The notes under the pieces were generated by a model, which was given only the letters and a program-made list of their open reading frames with translations, did not search any database and was not told the DNA's origin. From assembly GCA_020633205.1 (NCBI GenBank), contig JACKEB010000011.1, positions 974,501 through 1,038,500 of the forward strand: a stretch of 64,000 bases of DNA. The letters are read 5' to 3'. Positions 44,279 to 52,930 of this stretch are shown here, piece after piece (position 1 is the first letter of the stretch; each line of letters begins with the position of its first letter). Both the position numbers and the translations under genes were made by a program. Origin of the DNA: Polyangiaceae bacterium. Its GTDB lineage: Bacteria; Myxococcota_A; Polyangia; Polyangiales; Polyangiaceae.

Positions 44279-44875
44279 ATGCGCTTGTTCGCAAAGACTG
44301 GATGGACTCGATTGGCGATTACGCTCACAGCCGTTGCGGCCCTCGGCCTGGCAGGCTGTTCCGATGATGACTCATCGAGCGGCAGCGGCGGCAGCGCTGG
44401 CATGAGCAGCGGCGGATCAGCTGGCATGAGCAGCGGCGGTAGCGCTGGTCAGACCCAAGACATGGATATCGTCGACACCGCGGTTGCTGCAGGTAGCTTC
44501 AATACGCTGGTCGCCGCTGTTCAAGCCGCCGGGCTAGAAGAGACGCTGCGTTCCGGCACGTTCACTGTGTTCGCGCCAACGGACGCCGCCTTCGAGGCAC
44601 TCCCCGAGGGGACCGTGGATACGCTGCTCAAACCCGAGAACAAGGACCAGCTGGTGGCGATTCTGACGTACCACGCGGTGGTAGGCGAAGTGCCAGCTGC
44701 GGACGTGGTGAACCTGGACAAGGCCACCACGGTCAATGGCGCTGACGTCACCATCGAGGTCGTCGACGGGAAGGTCATCCTGAATGGCACCGTCGAAGTC
44801 ACGATGACCGACATCGAGGCGTCGAACGGCATCATCCACGTCATCGATGGCGTGTTGCTGCCGCCAGAGGGCTGA
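44279..44875 (+). CDS. Fasciclin-domain lipoprotein
   Basis: The 198-residue product has a lipoprotein signal (LAITLTAVAALGLAGC) and a short spacer with the repeat SAGMSSGGSAGMSSGGSAGQ. One complete FAS1 domain follows (residues 62-198) with MDIVDTAVAAGSFNTLVAAV, FTVFAPTDAAFEALPEGTVD, YHAVVGEV and NGIIHVIDGVLLPP. FAS1 domains mediate cell-surface adhesion. A good SD sequence (CTGGAGGGC) precedes the ATG. It faces the Nudix gene with a 10-bp gap. Confidence 0.95.
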   Translation: MRLFAKTGWTRLAITLTAVAALGLAGCSDDDSSSGSGGSAGMSSGGSAGMSSGGSAGQTQDMDIVDTAVAAGSFNTLVAAVQAAGLEETLRSGTFTVFAPTDAAFEALPEGTVDTLLKPENKDQLVAILTYHAVVGEVPAADVVNLDKATTVNGADVTIEVVDGKVILNGTVEVTMTDIEASNGIIHVIDGVLLPPEG

Positions 44876-44885
44876 AGCGCGCTGA

Positions 44886-45287
44886 CTAGAAACGGTTGAA
44901 CCTCACGCTGCCGTCATAGCTCAAGCAGTCGTCGACTCGGATCCGTTGGACGCTCGAAAGAGAATCCAGGGGGAAATAATTGAGTTCGGAGTGCTCGGGA
45001 GAAAGCACGACTGGAGCGGCGGGGAGAGTGACCTTGAAGATGAACACCTGGCTCTTGTGCGTCGCGTGATAGTAGACCCCCGTTAGGGGGCCCAGCTGAA
45101 TCGCGACGCCGAGCTCCTCGTGGCACTCGCGACATAAGGCGACGTCGGGTGTTTCCCCTGGTTCGAGCGCGCCTCCTGGGAGCCCCCAGCGTTTCTCGCC
45201 GTACGTCGCGCGGAGCTGCAATACCTGCTGCTCCGCGTTGAGGATGACGGCGTGCGCGCTCAGGCGAAAGCGATCGGTGTATGCCAC
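44886..45287 (-). CDS. Nudix hydrolase
   Basis: The 133-residue protein has the complete Nudix box at residues 38-60, GGALEPGETPDVALCRE followed by CHEELGV (GX5EX7REUXEEXGU). It hydrolyses a nucleoside diphosphate linked to another group. The surrounding strands (FRLSAHAVILNAEQQVL) fit the family. Substrate specificity cannot be read. The gene is 21 bp downstream of the GST-like gene and appears to be the last of a seven-gene minus-strand run. Confidence 0.93.
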   Translation of the reverse strand: MAYTDRFRLSAHAVILNAEQQVLQLRATYGEKRWGLPGGALEPGETPDVALCRECHEELGVAIQLGPLTGVYYHATHKSQVFIFKVTLPAAPVVLSPEHSELNYFPLDSLSSVQRIRVDDCLSYDGSVRFNRF

Positions 45288-45308
45288 GCGGCGAGCATAG
45301 CCGACCTG

Positions 45309-46106
45309 TCAGAAGCGGGCGCTCGCACTCTGTGAGACCGAGGCGGAGACCGCGCTTGCATCGGCTGGGCCGTGGCGATGCAGCTGGTAGATCCGATTGC
45401 GCCAGCTGATCAGATCCTCGAACTCGCGAGCTAGCTCTGGCTGGGTCCAGGCGCGTTCCACCGCGGGGCTCAGCTTGATGTAGGTGTGAGCGACGGGGCG
45501 CACGCCTTGAAGCAGTGTCGCTGCCCAGATGTCGAAGGCGCTGAAGTGCTCGCCTTGGAGGTAGGGTGTCTCGGCTCGACGCTGGCGCAGCTCCGTCAAT
45601 ACCTCGCGGATACTTGCTCGGTTGCGATCATCGGCTTTCAGGTCTGCGGAGTACTTGCGCGCGATGAAGCGAGCCGCTGTCGCTGCGACGGGCCGCATCA
45701 TCGGCGTGAGTGACTCGGGCGCCGCCGCTCGCGCGCTCTCTCTGAGGGCTTCGGGGTCGGCGAGGATTGCCGCCGTCACCAGCGCGCGCGCAGCCTGAAG
45801 CGCGGTTTCGACACGAGCGCTGAAGGCGGCAAAGTCTGGATGGTCGGTGCCGAGAGGTGCGCCCCGCCCAACTGCGTCGGCGTGCTGGGCGATGGCCAAC
45901 GAGTCACCAATCGCCAAGTCCCCATCCACGAACAACGGCACACTCGCCTTGGACGTTCCTGCGTTGCGCGAGCGCCAGCGCAGGCTTGGCTCGCCGATCA
46001 AGATCAGGTGCTCGCGATAGCGGTGGGGAATGCGGTGATGGTCGAGTGCCCAGCGGGCTCGCTCAGTCCAGGGGGAGTAGGCCAGGCCATATAGGGTTCT
46101 GCTCAC
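45309..46106 (-). CDS. Glutathione S-transferase-like protein
   Basis: The 265-residue protein has an N-terminal thioredoxin-like domain starting TLYGLAYSPWTERARWAL, with the substrate-contacting VPLFVDGDLAIGDSLAIAQH, and an all-helical C-terminal domain (FSAFDIWAATLLQGVRPV). Serine in SPWTERAR is the likely glutathione-activating residue. The C-terminal tail after residue 245 is Ser/Ala-rich. Function is probably detoxification or a thiol-dependent reaction; the substrate is unknown. It lies 55 bp downstream of the Crp/Fnr gene. Confidence 0.85.
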   Translation of the reverse strand: MSRTLYGLAYSPWTERARWALDHHRIPHRYREHLILIGEPSLRWRSRNAGTSKASVPLFVDGDLAIGDSLAIAQHADAVGRGAPLGTDHPDFAAFSARVETALQAARALVTAAILADPEALRESARAAAPESLTPMMRPVAATAARFIARKYSADLKADDRNRASIREVLTELRQRRAETPYLQGEHFSAFDIWAATLLQGVRPVAHTYIKLSPAVERAWTQPELAREFEDLISWRNRIYQLHRHGPADASAVSASVSQSASARF

Positions 46107-46161
46107 GTCGACCTCCAGCAGCGAGTGTACGGGCGGCGGAGGCGCGGAGCATTGACATCGA

Positions 46162-46737
46162 TCAAGAACCGGCGCGCCGCTTGTTTCGCACGCGGCTGAG
46201 GGACTCCGGAGTCACTCCCAGATAGGACGCGACGTGGTAGCCGGGCATACGCTGGACGATGTCCGACTCCATGTGGCGCACGAAGTAGGCATAGCGTTCT
46301 TCCGCGGACTTCCACTGCAAGGTGCGCAGGCGGCGCTCCATACTGAGGTAGTGCTGCTCTGCGAGGGCGCGACGCAAGCGCTCAACGAGCCCTCCTGCGT
46401 GAGCGGCTTCGAAGTCGCACAGGCGCAGACGAAAGCCGCTGACTTCCGAGACTGCTTCGACCCATTCCTCTGCAGGCTCCTCGGTAATCAAGCTAGAGAG
46501 CGCCGTGGCGACTGCTGGGGCGCAGAGTAGGCGTAGGTTCACCTCTCGCGCGTCGTGCAAGTAGTACACGCGCACCAAGCCGCTCTGCAGGATGATCAGG
46601 TCGCGACAGATTTCACCGTGGGGAAACAGGGTGGCGCCCGCTTGATAGCTGATGGGGCTGATGAACGCTGCGAGGCTCGAGAGCTCTTCAGGGCTCAGCT
46701 GGATATGGTGCTCGAACGGATTCGCGTACTGAGCCAT
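46162..46737 (-). CDS. Crp/Fnr-family transcriptional regulator
   Basis: The 191-residue protein has a cNMP-binding-like beta roll (FISPISYQAGATLFPHGEIC, LIILQSGLVRVYYLHDAREV), a long dimerisation helix and a short C-terminal helix-turn-helix, RMPGYHVASYLGVTPESLSR. This resembles the small Crp/Fnr type that controls stress genes and often lacks canonical cAMP contacts. I see no cysteine cluster for Fe-S binding. The ATG at 46737 has a GGGGGGGAGGG run upstream serving as SD, part of the recurring G-rich motif; extension to 46782 is not supported. Confidence 0.88.
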   Translation of the reverse strand: MAQYANPFEHHIQLSPEELSSLAAFISPISYQAGATLFPHGEICRDLIILQSGLVRVYYLHDAREVNLRLLCAPAVATALSSLITEEPAEEWVEAVSEVSGFRLRLCDFEAAHAGGLVERLRRALAEQHYLSMERRLRTLQWKSAEERYAYFVRHMESDIVQRMPGYHVASYLGVTPESLSRVRNKRRAGS

Positions 46738-46768
46738 ACCCTCCCCCCCAAAAAAAAGAATGCGCCGA

Positions 46769-47620
46769 TCAGAAGAACCCACCGCGGCGCGGCGCGAAGA
46801 CGTGGGTGCGCTCCCACAGCGACTTGGGCAAGCGCCGCTCGAGGATTTGGTGGACCTCTTCTGGCCTGTAGATCTGGCTGAAGTGCATCAGCACCAGGTG
46901 TTCGTTGTTGAACTCACCCGCGCGCTCCAAGAGCTCGTCCAGGTGGATGTGGCAGCCAGCGCGGCTCGCTGATAGCTCCTTGCGTTCGTCGAGGAACGAA
47001 CACTCCATGATCAGGACGCGGGTCTCGAGCAGGCTCGGGTGGGTGTCGATCACGCGCAGCAGCGTGTCCGTGGCGTAGGCCAGCTCCAGGTGCTCGACCT
47101 GGTCGAACAGCTGCTCGCCTGCTTTGCGGCGCCGACCTATCTCGGCGCCGTCCAGCTGCTTGAACTCGGGCTTGAGCTTGTTTACCCTGCGGAAAAATTG
47201 ATAGCCGACACTGGGGACCGGATGATGGGTCTTGAACGCGCGCACCCGAAGGTCGGCCTTGAGTTGGTGTTCGTCGCCGTCCTCCACCCCAACGCCGTCC
47301 ACGGAGAGATCGTAACGCTGGATCTTCGTCATGTGCTCCAGCGCTTGGTCCAGGTGCTCCTGCACCGCCTTGGGCATGAATACTCGCGGCTTCGGCTTGC
47401 TCATCATGCCGCGGATCCCAAGCAGCCCTACCAGGCCGCCCAAGTGATCCGCGTGGCCGTGGCTGAGGAACACGTTGTCGGTCCCCGCGAAGCCGCGCAG
47501 GGTGATCCCGGCGTCGAAGACCGCGTCGAGCTCCGGGACTTGAAGGCTCGTGTACACGCCGCCCACGGAGATCCCCCGCACGGTGTAGTTGCCCGCTTTG
47601 ACTTCCAGCACCCCAGCCAT
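46769..47620 (-). CDS. MBL-fold hydrolase, RNase Z-like
   Basis: The 283-residue protein has the zinc motif FLSHGHADHLGG (H54, H56, D58, H59), KTHHPVPSVGYQF, AYATDT and LVLMHFS, consistent with the tRNase Z branch of metallo-beta-lactamase proteins. It probably cleaves the 3' trailer of tRNA precursors, but other MBL hydrolases have similar motifs. It lacks a long arm insertion. Its start is two bases after the stop of the small membrane-protein gene. Confidence 0.8.
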   Translation of the reverse strand: MAGVLEVKAGNYTVRGISVGGVYTSLQVPELDAVFDAGITLRGFAGTDNVFLSHGHADHLGGLVGLLGIRGMMSKPKPRVFMPKAVQEHLDQALEHMTKIQRYDLSVDGVGVEDGDEHQLKADLRVRAFKTHHPVPSVGYQFFRRVNKLKPEFKQLDGAEIGRRRKAGEQLFDQVEHLELAYATDTLLRVIDTHPSLLETRVLIMECSFLDERKELSASRAGCHIHLDELLERAGEFNNEHLVLMHFSQIYRPEEVHQILERRLPKSLWERTHVFAPRRGGFF

Positions 47621-47622
47621 GA

Positions 47623-47985
47623 CTAGCTCAGCTGCTTGAGGGTATTACGCCCGACAATCACTCCCGGGAGCCCCGCGAGCAGACCAAAGAACAGGTTGTA
47701 CACGGCCTCTGGGTAGCCGTTCGATGAGAGGCGCGCGATGTCCGTGGGGGTGAGACCAGGCGCTTGCGTCGCCTGATAGGTCGCCATGACCCCGCTGAGG
47801 GTGCCGAGGAGGCCCAACGCGATCGCGAGGAAGCCCAGGCGGATCGCGGTCTTCGCGATGCGCGGCAGATCCTTCCACTCGCGGTTCGTGCCGATGATGC
47901 ACAGCGTGGTGGCCAAGATGGGCGCGGCCATCACGACGAGCAGAGCAACGGCTGCGACATCTGTGCTCGAAGCGATCGCGTACAT
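47623..47985 (-). CDS. Small membrane protein resembling MotA/TolQ/ExbB channels
   Basis: The 120-residue product has three hydrophobic segments: AAVALLVVMAAPILATTLCII, IRLGFLAIALGLLGTLSGVMA and AVYNLFFGLLAGLPGVIVG. The middle one, GLLGTLSGVMATYQATQ, resembles the conserved helix of MotA/TolQ/ExbB, though the protein is shorter. Its partner (TolR/ExbD) is not adjacent. Function is unknown. The ATG at 47985 is shared with the upstream stop (TGATG). Confidence 0.6.
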   Translation of the reverse strand: MYAIASSTDVAAVALLVVMAAPILATTLCIIGTNREWKDLPRIAKTAIRLGFLAIALGLLGTLSGVMATYQATQAPGLTPTDIARLSSNGYPEAVYNLFFGLLAGLPGVIVGRNTLKQLS

Positions 47986-48380
47986 CAGTTCAAGTTCCGG
48001 TTCGGCGACGGATCCGGTTCGTCCACGCCGATGGGCGATGCGTGGTGGTGCAGCATGCGCCAGCTCCCGCGCTCCAGCACGAACAGGTTCGTAGCTGCCA
48101 CGCGTGTGCGGCCTACGCGTTCCACGCAAGTCACCATGCCAGCCTCCCCAAAAAGAGTCGCCTGTTCGTTGACGCACTGAATCCGCGGGGAATCAGGGTT
48201 GCTGAGGATGGCGCGCCAGCTCGCGAGCACTGGCCCCCGCCCGTACAGCGCCGGAGCGCCCGGGTGGATGCACACTACGATGGACTCCTTGGCCCACAGC
48301 GCATCCATCTGTTCGTAGTCGCGATCGCGAAACGCTCGATAGAACTCGGAGTTTGCAGCTAGCAGAGCTTTTTCGGACAC
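47985..48380 (-). CDS. SnoaL/NTF2-like protein
   Basis: The 131-residue protein has the NTF2 cone layout of SnoaL-type proteins: LLAANSEFYRAFRDRDYEQMDALWA, VCIHPGAPALYGRGPVLASWRAI and a C-terminal strand pair ending WRMLHHHASP. Such proteins are small enzymes or binding proteins, and the substrate is unknown. The GTG at 48380 is the preferred start, 11 bp after the TraB-family gene. An upstream start to 48428 would overlap that gene. Confidence 0.75.
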   Translation of the reverse strand: MSEKALLAANSEFYRAFRDRDYEQMDALWAKESIVVCIHPGAPALYGRGPVLASWRAILSNPDSPRIQCVNEQATLFGEAGMVTCVERVGRTRVAATNLFVLERGSWRMLHHHASPIGVDEPDPSPNRNLN

Positions 48381-48391
48381 GGTGTGGACCT

Positions 48392-49639
48392 CTACAACAG
48401 CTTCACGACCCAGGCGGCGCCGATCCACGCTCCGATGGCGGAGCCAAGAGTTGCAAACACTGCCACCAACAGCACGCGCGTGAAGTTGTTCTTGCGCATC
48501 TCCGCAAAGCCAGTGATGTCGGCGACGCCTTCACAGTCCTCCACCGTCGGCTTACGCAGCCAGGCCTCGCACAGGCCCGCAACCATGCCCGCCCCGATCG
48601 TTGGGTTCAGTGAAGTGATGGGGGAAGCGACCCCGGCGACGAGCACGGTGAGTGGCCGCGCTCCTGCGATGATCGACATCACCGCCGCGCCGATCACGTT
48701 GGGGATCAGCCAAGCAAAGATCATCTGCTTGAGCCCCTCGCTCGAGTGGTTCACGTAGCCGTAGTAGAAGGCGCCCAGCACGATCAGCGGGATCACCCAT
48801 TTGAAGACTCGCCCGGCGATACCGGGCGGCGGGATCTTCGATAGCTCCTCGAGGTCAGCGCGCTTGCCCAGCTGGTTCAGCATGCCCTGGACGTGGCCAG
48901 CGCCGACCACGGCCACGATCTTTTTCCCCGGGGCATCAGCGATCTTGGTCATCAAGAAACGATCGCGCTCGTCGATCAACGGGACCTGCACTTGAGGCAT
49001 CGCCTGAGCGAACTCGTGCATCATTTCGTTGATGACGTCGCGGTCCTTGAGTTCCTCGATCTGTTCTTCGTCGATCTCCGCGGAGCCGAAGAAGGCCGCG
49101 TTCATCGCAGCCAGCACCTTGAGCTTGTTGAAGAAGCTCAGGTTGCCCCAGGTGCGCTTGAGGGTCGCTTGGATGTCGCGGTCGGCGAGCACCAAGTGGG
49201 CGCCCAGGGCGTCGGCTTCGCGCACGGCGGCGTGGAGCTCTGCACCGGGCTTCACGCCAAGCTTGTCTCCCATGCGCCGCTGGTAGGAGCTGAGCACCAG
49301 GCTCGACAGCAGAAACAGCACCTTCTGCTGGCGGATCACCGCGAAGATATCCAGCTTGCGCCAGCGGTTCTCGTCCACCAGCGCTTCGTGGCGCATCGCG
49401 TCCAACTCCACACACACGGTGTCCGGCTTTACCTCGCGGATCACCCGCGTGACTTCCTCGACGCTCTTCGGAGAAACGTGAGCGGTCCCCACGATGTACA
49501 CGTCGCGCCCTTCGATCTCCACGTGAGTCACGTTGCGGCTCGTGAGCGCGCTGGTGCTCGCCTCTCCGGCTACGGGGTTTAGCGGATTGGAAGGCGAGTC
49601 GGTGCCGCTCTGCGGCGCTTCGGGGGCGGTCTCGGCCAT
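48392..49639 (-). CDS. TraB/PrgY-family membrane protein
   Basis: The 415-residue protein has the TraB core: YIVGTAHVSPKS at residues 48-59, VCVELDAMRHEAL, then VVGAGHVQGM near the end of the soluble part, and four to five membrane helices in the last 140 residues. The family includes plasmid pheromone-control proteins and GumN-like hydrolases, and many chromosomal members have no known function. The N-terminal 30 residues are Pro/Ala/Ser-rich. It is divergent from the DUF2461 gene and heads a run of seven minus-strand genes with short or no gaps. Confidence 0.88.
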   Translation of the reverse strand: MAETAPEAPQSGTDSPSNPLNPVAGEASTSALTSRNVTHVEIEGRDVYIVGTAHVSPKSVEEVTRVIREVKPDTVCVELDAMRHEALVDENRWRKLDIFAVIRQQKVLFLLSSLVLSSYQRRMGDKLGVKPGAELHAAVREADALGAHLVLADRDIQATLKRTWGNLSFFNKLKVLAAMNAAFFGSAEIDEEQIEELKDRDVINEMMHEFAQAMPQVQVPLIDERDRFLMTKIADAPGKKIVAVVGAGHVQGMLNQLGKRADLEELSKIPPPGIAGRVFKWVIPLIVLGAFYYGYVNHSSEGLKQMIFAWLIPNVIGAAVMSIIAGARPLTVLVAGVASPITSLNPTIGAGMVAGLCEAWLRKPTVEDCEGVADITGFAEMRKNNFTRVLLVAVFATLGSAIGAWIGAAWVVKLL

Positions 49640-49782
49640 GGGTGCGAGGCTGTTAGCTTGGATCAGGCATTGAATCCAGTTGGCCGCGCCGGTGGCGTCG
49701 GTGGCCTCGACTTGTGAAGCACCAAGACGCTATCTTCTGGCGGGGAAAACGAGTCGCGGGGGCGCGGCTGGGGAGCTACGAA

Positions 49783-50472
49783 GTGGCGAAGTTTGCAGGT
49801 TTTTCGCGTGAGACCATCAAGTTCTTGCAAGGGCTTCAGGACCACAATGACAAGGCGTGGTTCGACGCTCATCGAGCGGAGTACGAGGAACACTACCTTG
49901 AACCGGCCAAAGCGTTCGTCAGTGCGCTCGCGCCGACCTTCGAGAAGTGGCGTCCGGGCCTGCATGCCGAACCCCGGGTCAACGGATCGATCTTTCGCAT
50001 CAACCGTGACGTCCGCTTTTCCAAGGACAAGACGCCCTACAAACATCACTTGGACTTGTGGTTCTGGGAGGGGGAGGGACGCAACTTCGGCTGCCCCGGG
50101 TTGTTCTTTCGACTCCTGCCTGGAGAGCTGATCATGGGTGTTGGTCTGCATAAGCTCGACAAGGATTGGTTGCGTAAATACCGCGCGGCAATTCTAGACG
50201 ACGTTAGCGCCAAAGAGCTACAGAAGGTGCTGACCAAGGTCGAGAAGGCGGGCTACGCCATCGGTGGGCGAAACCTTGCCCGTGTGCCGCGCGGCCTACC
50301 TCCAGATCACCCACGCGCTGACTTGCTACGACACGACGGCATCACGGCGACGCTGGAGACACCGCTCCCGAAGGATCTCTACACCCCGAACTTCCCCAAG
50401 TTCTGCCTGGGCCACTTCAAGGCCATGCTGCCGCTTCACACCTGGTTGGTGGAGCTGGGCAGTCGGAAGTAG
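49783..50472 (+). CDS. DUF2461 family protein
   Basis: The 229-residue protein matches DUF2461 (TIGR02453): FSRETIKFLQGLQDHNDKAW, INRDVRFSKDKTPYKHHLDL and CPGLFFRLLPGEL. Function is unknown; the family is widespread and cytoplasmic. I chose the GTG at 49783, which has a GGGGAG SD sequence, over an upstream GTG at 49714, because the extra N-terminus is not conserved in character. The TonB/receptor gene starts about 16 bp after its stop. Confidence 0.8.
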   Translation: MAKFAGFSRETIKFLQGLQDHNDKAWFDAHRAEYEEHYLEPAKAFVSALAPTFEKWRPGLHAEPRVNGSIFRINRDVRFSKDKTPYKHHLDLWFWEGEGRNFGCPGLFFRLLPGELIMGVGLHKLDKDWLRKYRAAILDDVSAKELQKVLTKVEKAGYAIGGRNLARVPRGLPPDHPRADLLRHDGITATLETPLPKDLYTPNFPKFCLGHFKAMLPLHTWLVELGSRK

Positions 50473-50488
50473 GCGACTTCTGAGTCGC

Positions 50489-52897
50489 TTGCCCTTTCAA
50501 GGTCAGCGATGCCGGCGCCTCGAGCGACGTCTCTCGCCTTTTTGGGGGTGGGGGTTAGGAGCCCTGCTGGCAGTCACCTGGGTCAGCCCCACGAGCGCCC
50601 AACCCAACGACGCGACCACGAAGCCCGGCGCAAGCAAGCCCAAGCCGCCCCCGCTCGTGCCGCCCAAGGCGCTGAGCGACACCGAGGTGTTGCGCCCGGC
50701 AGGGACGGAAGCCGAAGCCGACGTGCTCCTCGAGTTGACCATCGACGAGCGCGGCAAGGTCACACGGGTCGTGGTGCTAAAAGGCGAAGAACCGTACGCC
50801 AGCAAAGCCAAGAGCGCCGCCGAGGCGTGGCGTTTCCGACCGGCGCTGCGCGGCGAGCAACCTGTATCCGCGAGGATTCGATTTGTGGTGCACTTCGCCG
50901 CGCCTCAGGCGCCTGAGCCCGAGCCTGAGGTCGAACAGCCAGCGCCTGAGAGCGCGAGCGCAACAGAGACGCCGCCGAAAACCGCCCCAGCGCCTGGTGC
51001 CTCCCCCCCAAAAAAGCCACCACCCGAGGACGAAGTCGTCGTGCTCGGCAACCGCACGCCGCCGGGAGCGGTGACGTTGAATCGCGCTGAGGTGCGTCAG
51101 CTACCCGGTGCATTCGGCGACCCGTTTCGCGCCATCGAGGCGCTACCTGGCGTGACGCCGCTGATCAGCGGTGTGCCGTTTTTCTACGTGCGCGGCGCGC
51201 CGCCGGGCAACGTGGGCTACTTCCTCGACGGCATCCGGGTGCCGCTCTTGTATCACATCGGCCTTGGACCGTCCGTCATCCACCCAGGTATCGTCAAGCA
51301 AGTCGACTTGTATCCCGGCGGATACCCCGCTCGCTTCGGGCGCTTCGCGGGAGGCATCGTCTCCGGTGAAACCGCAGAGCCGCGTACGGATCTGCTGCAC
51401 GGCGAGGCGAGCGTGCGCCTGGTCGACGCTGGCGCTCTCGTGGAGTCGCCGTTCGCCGGCGGCAAAGGTACGGCGCTAGTCGCGGGGCGTTACGCTTACC
51501 CAGGGCTCGTGCTCCAGCTGTTCGCTCCGGAAGCCATCTTGCGCTACTGGGACTACCAGACCCGCGCGAGCTACGAGGTCACTCCCGACGATCGCCTGAC
51601 ACTGTTCAGCTTCGGCGCCTACGATTACCTCGGGGAAGTACAACCGGATGGCACCACGGACACCTTCTTCAACACCCAGTTCCACCGCGTGGACCTACGC
51701 TGGGACCAACGCCATAGCGCGAGCACCAACTCGCGCACGGCGCTCTACGTCGGGTTGGATCGCACTCAAGGGGAAGAAGGCACGTTCCTCCGCGACCGCT
51801 TGGCGCACTTACGGTATCAGCTCGACTACCGCGCTTCAGACCAAGCGACGTACAGCGTCGGGGCGGACTTCGCGCTGGACCACTACGACGTGCGCTTCAC
51901 TGATTCGGAAGATCAGGAAGACATCGGCAGACTGTTTCCTGCCCGCACCGACTACGCCATGGGTGCGTTTGGGCAAGTGGAGTGGAGACCGGAGCGCTGG
52001 CTGACGGTGACGCCAGGTGTCCGTGTCGATTGGTACTATTCGAACGCCGAATACGCGCTCGCCGTAGAGCCCCGGGTGAGCGCGCGCTACGACATCAACC
52101 AACGTTGGCGATTGATTCACGCGCTGGGTGTGGCGCACCAGCCGCCGGCGTTCGTGATCCCGCTGCCTGGTTTTCAGGTCTCTGGTCTGGAGGATGGCTT
52201 GCAGCGTTCGCTCCAGCACAGCGCCGGCGTGGAGACCGACTTGCCCTGGGATGTCACGGCGAGCGTTACGCTGTTTCAGAACGCGTTCTTCAACATGACC
52301 GACGCCTTGAGTCGCCGCGGTCAAAACAACGACGAGCCCGGCGACGGAGGCAGCGACGGCGGCAGCAACGACGCAGAAGAATTCAGCGAGCGAGCCCTGG
52401 GGCACTCGTACGGCGTCGAGGTGTACGTGCGCCGTCAGTTGACCAAGTCGGTCGGCGGGTTCATCTCCTACACGCTGTCTCGCTCGGAACGCAGCATTAA
52501 CCGGGAATCGTTTCCGTCGGGATTCGATCGGACCCACGTGCTCAACCTGGCGTTGAGCTTCAACCTGGGCAAGCGCTGGCGAGCTGGCACGCGCGCGGTG
52601 TTCTACTCGGGCTACCCGCTCAGTAGCGATGCACTTGCGGGGCTGAGGTCAGAACACCCCGAGCGGATCCCTGCCTTTTGGCGCCTGGACTGGCGCTTGG
52701 AGAAGCGGTGGCGGCTCGGCAAGACGGGTTCTTGGGCGCTCGTGTTCGAGGTGGTGAACACCACACTCAACAAGGAGACCATCGACGTCGAGTGCGACCG
52801 CTTCGAAGATGGCCTCGGGAACTCGTCCTCGACCTGCCGTGAAGAAAAGATCGGACCCGTGACGATCCCGAGCATTGGCGTCGAGGCGTTCTTCTAG
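50489..52897 (+). CDS. TonB-dependent receptor with N-terminal TonB C-terminal-like domain
   Basis: The protein of about 802 residues has a signal peptide near its start (SPFWGWGLGALLAVTWVSPT, cleavage after TSA). Residues 61-136 form a TonB C-terminal-type domain: PAGTEAEADVLLELTIDERG, AEAWRFRPALRGEQPVSARI. A Pro/Glu/Ala linker leads to a receptor plug (AVTLNRAEVRQLPG, DPFRAIEALPGV, YFLDGIRVPLLYHIG, LYPGGYPARFGR) and a beta-barrel ending at TIPSIGVEAFF, a typical terminal strand. A TonB-like domain fused to a receptor is unusual. No ATG or GTG precedes the signal in frame, so a TTG at 50489 is the tentative start. The ligand is unknown. Confidence 0.82.
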   Translation: MPFQGQRCRRLERRLSPFWGWGLGALLAVTWVSPTSAQPNDATTKPGASKPKPPPLVPPKALSDTEVLRPAGTEAEADVLLELTIDERGKVTRVVVLKGEEPYASKAKSAAEAWRFRPALRGEQPVSARIRFVVHFAAPQAPEPEPEVEQPAPESASATETPPKTAPAPGASPPKKPPPEDEVVVLGNRTPPGAVTLNRAEVRQLPGAFGDPFRAIEALPGVTPLISGVPFFYVRGAPPGNVGYFLDGIRVPLLYHIGLGPSVIHPGIVKQVDLYPGGYPARFGRFAGGIVSGETAEPRTDLLHGEASVRLVDAGALVESPFAGGKGTALVAGRYAYPGLVLQLFAPEAILRYWDYQTRASYEVTPDDRLTLFSFGAYDYLGEVQPDGTTDTFFNTQFHRVDLRWDQRHSASTNSRTALYVGLDRTQGEEGTFLRDRLAHLRYQLDYRASDQATYSVGADFALDHYDVRFTDSEDQEDIGRLFPARTDYAMGAFGQVEWRPERWLTVTPGVRVDWYYSNAEYALAVEPRVSARYDINQRWRLIHALGVAHQPPAFVIPLPGFQVSGLEDGLQRSLQHSAGVETDLPWDVTASVTLFQNAFFNMTDALSRRGQNNDEPGDGGSDGGSNDAEEFSERALGHSYGVEVYVRRQLTKSVGGFISYTLSRSERSINRESFPSGFDRTHVLNLALSFNLGKRWRAGTRAVFYSGYPLSSDALAGLRSEHPERIPAFWRLDWRLEKRWRLGKTGSWALVFEVVNTTLNKETIDVECDRFEDGLGNSSSTCREEKIGPVTIPSIGVEAFF

Positions 52898-52901
52898 TGA
52901 G

Positions 52902-52918
52902 GCGAATCCGTGATTCGC
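52902..52918. terminator. Hairpin between convergent genes
   Basis: GCGAATC (52902-52908) and GATTCGC (52912-52918) pair perfectly over a CGT loop, four bases after the receptor stop and 12 bases before the end of the aminotransferase gene. No U-tract follows. Confidence 0.45.
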
Positions 52919-52930
52919 TGAACAAGGACA

